In this document: one piece after another, positions 16,001 to 21,283 of the stretch
Numbering within the stretch: position 1 is the stretch's first letter
How the letters are laid out: the number at the start of each line of letters is the position of its first letter
Origin: Gammaproteobacteria bacterium
GTDB taxonomy: Bacteria; Pseudomonadota; Gammaproteobacteria; Pseudomonadales; Azotimanducaceae
Direction: 5' to 3'
DNA length: 21,283 nucleotides
NCBI GenBank assembly: GCA_026706425.1
Contig: JAPOYW010000032.1
Span: 1 to 21,283, forward strand
Notes under the pieces: model-generated
What the model saw: the letters and a program-made list of their open reading frames with translations, nothing else
What the model was told of the DNA's origin: nothing
The model's database searches: none
Position numbers and translations under genes: made by a program

Positions 16001-19000
16001 TTCAATCAGCTTCGCCAAGCGGTCAAGCGCTTTACTCTCGATCTCGAGCGTTTCGTCAGAGGGCGCCTGCTCCCGCTTCCTTTGCGCCCGCTCGGCCTCC
16101 CTGAGGGCGAACCGGAGCGTTTCGCTCTCCTTTACGTCGAGTTGTTGAAGCGTAAGCGGCAAATGCGCCTTGATGGACGCGAGCACGGGACCGAGGTCTG
16201 CCTGGGAACTCTTGCCCCATTGTGACCACCAGAGGTTCACCTGCTCGCGATCCAGCTTAAGGTACTTGGATGCCCATTTCTCGGCGGTGGCGCCGAGCAG
16301 GTGTATGAGCTCAGAACTGGAGCGGCTCTGCGGGTCGACGTTACGCAGAGTAATCTCCCAGAAGGCGCCAAGGGGCGCAAGCCAACCCATTGAGCGGGGA
16401 TACAGAATGGGATCTATGGCGAACAGGGTGTCGTCGTCGGGTTCGGCTTCCATTTCCACGCACGACCCCAGGACGTTGACCGCACTCACACGGTCACCAT
16501 GCGCGACCTGTGGTGAGATCCAGACACCTAAATCTGCAAAGGGATCCTGTCCATTTGGGCTGACCAACTTGCTATGCATCCCGTTGATGCTGACATCTTC
16601 GCCAAGCCATTGCTGGGTGAGGTTCGCGATGACATCGTGCAAGCCGCTTCCCAGCAGACTGAGGAATGCGCCGACAGCGCCGTTCGGGAGGCGGCCACGC
16701 CAAGGTTCGAAGTACCTCTCCAATGTCTCCAATGCGGATCGACTCCGGCAGTTTCCAACATGGCTCTTAGGGAACACCCGGTCGTCGCCGGTCCGTTGAA
16801 GTGTTGGGCGAAGTTCTAGAATCAGGCGATGCCGACGTGCGACCCCGGTTTCGGTTCTCGCGACGTCTCGGCTCGTGTGCCAATTACCGTCTTGGGTCGG
16901 TAGGTCGAGCTTTGGCAGGACATGCGCAAAAAAAACATCCGTCTCGGCGAAACAGTACAGGAGTCTATTGAACACACGCCCGCCCGGAGAGTCCTTTGCC
17001 GGTCTGGAGGCGGCAAGGCACGTCAGCATTGCGATCTGACATTCCGAGGGGACAGGCCCACAGAGAGCTCTTGCCAACTTCACGAACGGTTCGGAATCAT
17101 CTCGGAATCCGCTATTCTCGCGTCGCAAGGCATCCCTTACCGTGTGCACGAGCTTCCAGCCGGGATGGCTGCCGGGGAGAGGTGTTTCAAGTGCGTCCGC
17201 GATCAATGAAGAGTCGACCAGCGTTGGGTCCGACATAACAAGCCATGTGCCGCCATTCATCCGCACAACCTGATTGGTATCCAAGGCGTCGACCATCCGC
17301 TGTATTTGGCGGTCCCGACCCTGGCGCCCGAGGATTTCGCGAACCACCCGCTCCGCCATTTCCCAAATCCTTGGGTCGACGGCGTCGGGAAGCCGCTTGT
17401 TGCGGAAGGCATTGGACGAGTCTAGATCGGAGACGGCATCCAGCACTTCTTGGGGAGCGACGAGCACCGATTCCGGCTCAAGCCCCCCGCCATCGCGATC
17501 CGGCAGCCAACATCTGTGTCTCAGTAGTTCGCGCAGGCCAGAGGCTTGCGGTAGCATCAGTTGGCCGTCGTCGGAACGAACGGCCTGCACGATTCGTTCA
17601 GCGAAACGCCACGGCCGCGAGTCCTCCAGCATGAGTCGAAGAATGCCATCACGGTCGATGGCGGGAACGGAGTCGTAGAGATGAACAAGTTCGGAATCCG
17701 GATCCAGGAGGCGCACTTCCGCCCCGAGTTCCGGCGGCAACCGCGATTCTTCTGTCCTTCCTGTCGAACGCCATGTGCATCGGTTGATTGCCCCGCGACC
17801 TCCGTGAACCCCTCGGTGCAGTGGCATCCTGCGCCAGCGTTGTTGAGCCTCTGGTTCCGCGCTGTACAAGTATTGGAGTAGATACTGTGCCTCCCTGTCG
17901 CTAAGCACTGTCCAGTCAACAGGTCTCTCAAGGCAGTCATCGAGAATTCGGTGTAGCGCTTCGACATCGGCCTGACTGATAGAAAGGGCGATAGCGAGGT
18001 CTTGCGAAATCGATTCAACCCACGTTCCTTGAACTGCGCGCCATGATTGGTCGAGCAGACGCAACAGGATGTGAAGTGGTCGCCTCTTTCCGTCGCGGCC
18101 GTGGAAAATTTCCGTGTCTTTTCCGACGACATTTTCGGCACACCCTGTAAGCAGCACACGGGTGGCCAAGTGAACATTGACGTGGTCAGAAATGTTCGGT
18201 GCGAACCGGTCGAGCAGGCTTGTACGACGGTCAGGATCGGCGAACTGTTTGGTGGGAAGCACCGCGGCGGCCAATGCCTCTGGTGTGGGTGACGGTGCAT
18301 TGGCGACGGACGTCACCCTGTCGCCGTTCACCAACCAGACTACTTCGTCGAGCGCCTTCGCCAGTTCTATGACGGCCCGCTTCGGATCGGAAGGCCGTGA
18401 TGGACCGATTCCGTCCATACCGTCGTACTCCAAAACCTCCGAAGCCGGAGTAGCGAACACGCGGCGGTTCTTGATCTGGCGACCCAACTCGGCAATGGAC
18501 CAAGCTTCCTCTCGATCCTCCGGCAATCTGATCGCTCGGAGCAACGGCAGACGGACCAGATGATCGCCCATAGGGCGGTCGTTTCGTTTGGCAAGCAGTG
18601 TCTCGGCGAGCAGAAGCCGCGAGTGCCGAAAACGCTCCGATTCGTCTCCTGCTTCCAGCCGTTGTCCCAAGATCGACAGCGCACAATCCAATCGTTCTTG
18701 GTCAGGCCGCAGGTCCGGTGTCGATTCCCCCAGACGGCATCCGATCGGGACCGGGAACAATCCCTCACCAATCGCTCCTTCTGCAGCAAGCTCGGCAACC
18801 GCGTGTTGGCTGTTCACGGGCGATTCCACCAGCCACGCTTTCGGCAACGCATCGCACAGATCTCGCCATGCATCCCGCAACTCGTCGCGCAATTCTCGCG
18901 CGGCGGAACGTCGGGTCGTGTGGGCAAGCGCGCCTCCGCCGATCTGTTCCGCGAGCCACCGGGCAATGGCTACCGCGCGATTGTCCTCGCTACGGGCATC

Positions 19001-20760
19001 CGGGCCGAGTACATGACGGACAATTCCCCCTATCCAGCGCAGAGATTGCGGAGATGCGAACGTTTGGCCCGAAATGCTGTTCAGGAGACATTCGAGGCGA
19101 TCGACGGTCCATTCGTCGAGTTCGCCGGCGAAACGGGGTGCCTCGTCATCGATGAACACGACATCGCCCGTACGTTCGCCGCAAGAGGTCACAAACTGCA
19201 TGCGAACGGACTCCGGTGCCTGATTCCAATTCGGGATGGACAGAACCGGGCACGCATTCGCGTCCAAATCTCTCCATCGAACCCCGTCGGTGTCAACGAT
19301 CGGCAGGAGCCAATACAATCGCCTGACCAAAGCCAAGCGGTTCTTAATCATGTCCGAGCGGACGACTGCGCCAAGCAACCTTCGTGCTGCGCGCTGGTCG
19401 ACTCCGACAACCGCATTGGCGAGTGTGCCTGGTAGCAAAGGAAACAGCAAATCCTCGCATAGCGCCCGATTCCAACGATTGCGCATGCCGTCTTCACTTG
19501 CGGCATTGCCAATATCCTCGGTGACGCCGGGAATGGACCTGCGATCCTGGGACGGCCAGAAGTAGCCGTGCAGAATGATCTCCCAGGCAGGCGAGGGACC
19601 GTCGGTCTCCACGATAGCACTGGAACTCGGATCGGGATCGTCGTCAAGAGGGAGGAACACGGCCCAGCGGAGCCGTATTCCCGAAAGGTCGGCATCTAAT
19701 TCGCTTGGGCGCAGTACGGTGACCGCGGCGTGAGCGAGAGCCTTCCGTGGCACTGTAGAGTAGCGACCATTCCGCCACTGTGGAGATTGCGGCCATTCGG
19801 ACTGCGACCGTAGTCGACGCAAGCTTTCGCTGCCCCGTGCCTCGGTTCCTGTAACGGACCAGCTCTGATCGTTGGAAACAATCTCGCCCTCGAAAGTCTG
19901 GACGGGAAAACATCCACCGTCCTCTTGATATCGTCCCACCCATCTCACCGGCTGTCGGGACACGTGCACCAGTCTCGTGCGGTCGCGCAGCCTTTCCGGC
20001 CCTGCAGCACGCTCTACATCGATAGTGTGAAGATGCCCGCACTGCGCCAGCAACAACGCGGCAGGTGCTGTGCATCCAAACCAAGAGCAGAGATCATCCG
20101 GCTGCGGACGGCGTTCACCCAACCCGTATAGGCGATCCTCCACACCCCGATCCAGATGTTCGGGACGCCGTAACGGTATCCACAGCAGAAGGCCGTTGCC
20201 CGTGTTTCCAAGGATCTCCGTAATCACGGACCGCAGCTGCTCGACATCGATCTTGTCCCAGTCGGGATGTAGGGGATCTTCATCTCCGTTCTCTCCAGTG
20301 CCAGCCCACGGGTTCAGAACACCAGCCCGCCACGCCGACTTCTCGGCACCCATATAGAGGAACGCTTCGCAGATGTGGAAGACGCTCTTCAACCCAATGC
20401 CGAACGTACCGATCTTACCGACCTCGTCCTCTTTGGATCCCCCGATGGCCTTGTGCAGCGCCTCGCGGTCCTTGTAAGGGAATGCCCCGTCGTTCGCCAC
20501 CAGCAGCGCAGGGCCACGGAGTAGACCGTTTCGCGCATCGGGCCAGCCGCAATCCAACACCAAGAGTTCGAGCCGCCCGGCACCTGCATCGTCAGCGTTT
20601 TGGACCAGTTCGCGGAACAGCGTCCGTCCCCGGCATCCGTGTAGACATCGGCCAGTAGGGTCTGGATCGCCTTGATCTCGTCGAGCGGACTTCGGACGAT
20701 GCCGGCGTTGGACCGGACATCAACGTCGGGGACGCGGTCTTCGTTGGTGATTTCATCCAT
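13052..20760 (-). CDS. Giant sacsin/Hsp90-like double-GHKL ATPase, with a frameshift near its 5' end
   Basis: An uninterrupted frame of 2,503 codons covers 20563 down to 13052, but its first codon is a TTG inside a domain. The real start is the ATG at 20760, preceded by GGAGG (20771-20775) with good spacing. A missing base around 20618-20635, probably in the GGGG run at 20628-20631, splits the first about 44 codons from the rest. Adding one base makes the span exactly 2,570 codons (2,569 residues plus stop). In the repaired protein the first GHKL ATPase has an N-box ELVQNADDAGA (E51-N55-D58), a G1-type segment LLVANDGAFPY (86-96) and a G2 box GKIGTFGIGLKS (about 115-126). A second module has ELAQNADDA from E1616, a diverged G1 segment (VVHWGRPIN) and GRFGLGFKSVH near 1710-1720. 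A charged, coiled-coil-like stretch precedes the second module. The rest, to about 2,569, is large, mostly helical and unassigned. The layout resembles the repeated ATPase modules of eukaryotic sacsin. Bacterial homologues occur in conflict-type loci, but function here is inference. Confidence 0.85.
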
Positions 20761-20812
20761 AGGGAAGCCCCCTCCGTTTGTTTCTGAACCTAATTCCCGG
20801 TGAGAAATAGGG
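20761..20812. other. 52-bp gap between the TPR gene and the giant gene
   Basis: Both flanking genes read leftward. Apart from the GGAGG site, the gap contains CCTAATTCCCGGTGAGAAATAGGG (20789-20812, given here only as position plus its CCTA...TAGG ends). There is no obvious promoter. If the giant gene is not co-transcribed with the TPR gene, its promoter must lie within the TPR coding sequence. Base composition changes across this gap. Confidence 0.4.
20771..20775 (-). promoter_or_regulatory. Shine-Dalgarno site for the giant gene
   Basis: On the minus strand GGAGG lies 10 bases before the ATG at 20760. It supports that ATG as the true start and shows that the 123-codon frame from 20760 is the displaced 5' end of the giant gene, not a separate gene. 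Confidence 0.65.
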
Positions 20813-21283
20813 CTACGGACCTCGCTGGCGTGCAGCCAGCAGACTGTCGATCTCCTGCTGGAGGGTTGGGGCGATGGGGGCTTCGGGGTGGTGTTTCAGG
20901 AACTGGTCCAGGTAGAACTGAGCCTGGCTCGGATCCTTGTTGAGAAGCTGTATCTTCACCAGCAGTCCGAATGAAGGCGCCGCTCGGGCGGGCGCCAGCC
21001 GGGTGGCCGTTTCCAGGTGCTGCTCGGCGGCGTAGGGACGACCTTGCTGAAAGAGGGCTTCTCCCAGAGCTTGGTGGGCTTCGGCGAAGCTGGGGTCGTA
21101 TTCCAGGGCCCGCCGGTATCGCTCGGTGGCTTGATCCAGCTTGCCCTGGTTGTGGTAGATGACCCCCAGATTGAAATTGGGCCTGGCCGAATTGCTGCGG
21201 AGCTCGATGGCCCTCAGGTAGGCCCGGGTGGCATTCTCCCACTCTTCCAGCGCCTGGTAGTGCACCCCCAGGTTGTAGTGGGC
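20813..21283 (-). CDS. Tetratricopeptide repeat (TPR) protein, C-terminal part, runs off the window
   Basis: 156 residues are visible, open through the right edge of the window. The sequence starts at least one repeat before the first internal Met, reading AHYNLGVHYQALEEWENATRAYL, so the Met is not the start. About four TPR units are visible with the usual pattern: G8/Y11 positions (NLGVIYHNQGKLDQA), A20 and F/Y24 (RRALEYDPSFAEA), then ALGEALFQQGRPYAA and a diverged last unit (LVKIQLLNKDPSQAQFYLDQFL). TPRs make protein-protein scaffolds, and the function cannot be told from the repeats. Codon choice (GCC, CTG, GGG, CCC, few GCG or CGC) differs from all other genes in the window, suggesting different ancestry. 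Confidence 0.85.
   Translation of the reverse strand, partial: AHYNLGVHYQALEEWENATRAYLRAIELRSNSARPNFNLGVIYHNQGKLDQATERYRRALEYDPSFAEAHQALGEALFQQGRPYAAEQHLETATRLAPARAAPSFGLLVKIQLLNKDPSQAQFYLDQFLKHHPEAPIAPTLQQEIDSLLAARQRGP

Noticed and set aside
20389..20760. Separate 123-residue gene upstream of the giant gene
   Set aside because: Only its first about 44 residues are sensible; they continue in the next frame into the GHKL N-box, so it is the frameshifted 5' end of the giant gene.
10356..20760. Classical Hsp90 (HtpG) or a DISARM system
   Set aside because: The giant protein is about four times the size of HtpG and has two GHKL modules with sacsin-like motifs. No DrmA, DrmB, DrmC or methylase gene accompanies the SNF2 gene.
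1..21283. CRISPR arrays, tRNA/rRNA genes, transposase genes
   Set aside because: No regularly spaced repeats, no cloverleaf or rRNA-like sequence, and no transposase or integrase protein noticed on either strand. A dedicated search tool could still find a short RNA I cannot see.

Overview
This is a high-GC bacterial window rich in CpG and in GCG/CGC/GAC codons. The gene families fit a proteobacterium or another high-GC environmental bacterium, but there is no rRNA, tRNA or marker gene, so the taxon is not resolved. Gene density, single orphan genes and several broken genes give it the look of an accessory or defence-type region next to ordinary metabolic genes.

Layout. Positions 1-1100 hold the tail of an unidentified gene, a probably 5'-truncated PD-(D/E)XK-type protein and a possible small membrane protein. 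Positions 1248-2804 (minus) encode an AAA-ATPase-like/PD-(D/E)XK fusion. It is divergent from an OppD/DppD-type ABC ATPase (2940-3968), which is followed by two closely spaced small membrane proteins (3972-4677). A lone ribbon-helix-helix antitoxin-like gene (4723-4962) precedes an isolated molybdopterin-binding subunit of the xanthine dehydrogenase family (5062-7335). An AT-rich gap with a perfect 11-bp inverted repeat leads into an AAA_14/DUF4143 ATPase-nuclease (7552-8859). A PD-(D/E)XK nuclease gene at 9166-10204 is broken by a +1 frameshift.

The main attraction is a two-gene minus-strand operon reading from 20760 down to 10356. The first gene encodes a giant protein of about 2,569 residues (after repair of one frameshift) with two sacsin/Hsp90-like GHKL ATPase modules. 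It overlaps by ATGA (4 bp) a RapA-like SNF2 helicase of 899 residues. A giant chaperone-type ATPase translationally coupled to a DNA translocase, beside a nuclease gene and several ATPase-nuclease fusions, suggests a nucleic-acid-directed conflict or defence system. I do not recognise a named system with exactly this make-up. Both the giant gene (at its start, just before the ATP-binding N-box) and the facing nuclease carry single-base frameshifts, so the locus is either decaying, phase-variable, or affected by sequencing error.

The right edge (20813-21283, minus) is the 3' part of a TPR protein whose codon use looks different from everything else in the window, hinting at an island boundary or an assembly junction near 20.8 kb. 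I saw no RNA genes, CRISPR arrays or transposase genes.
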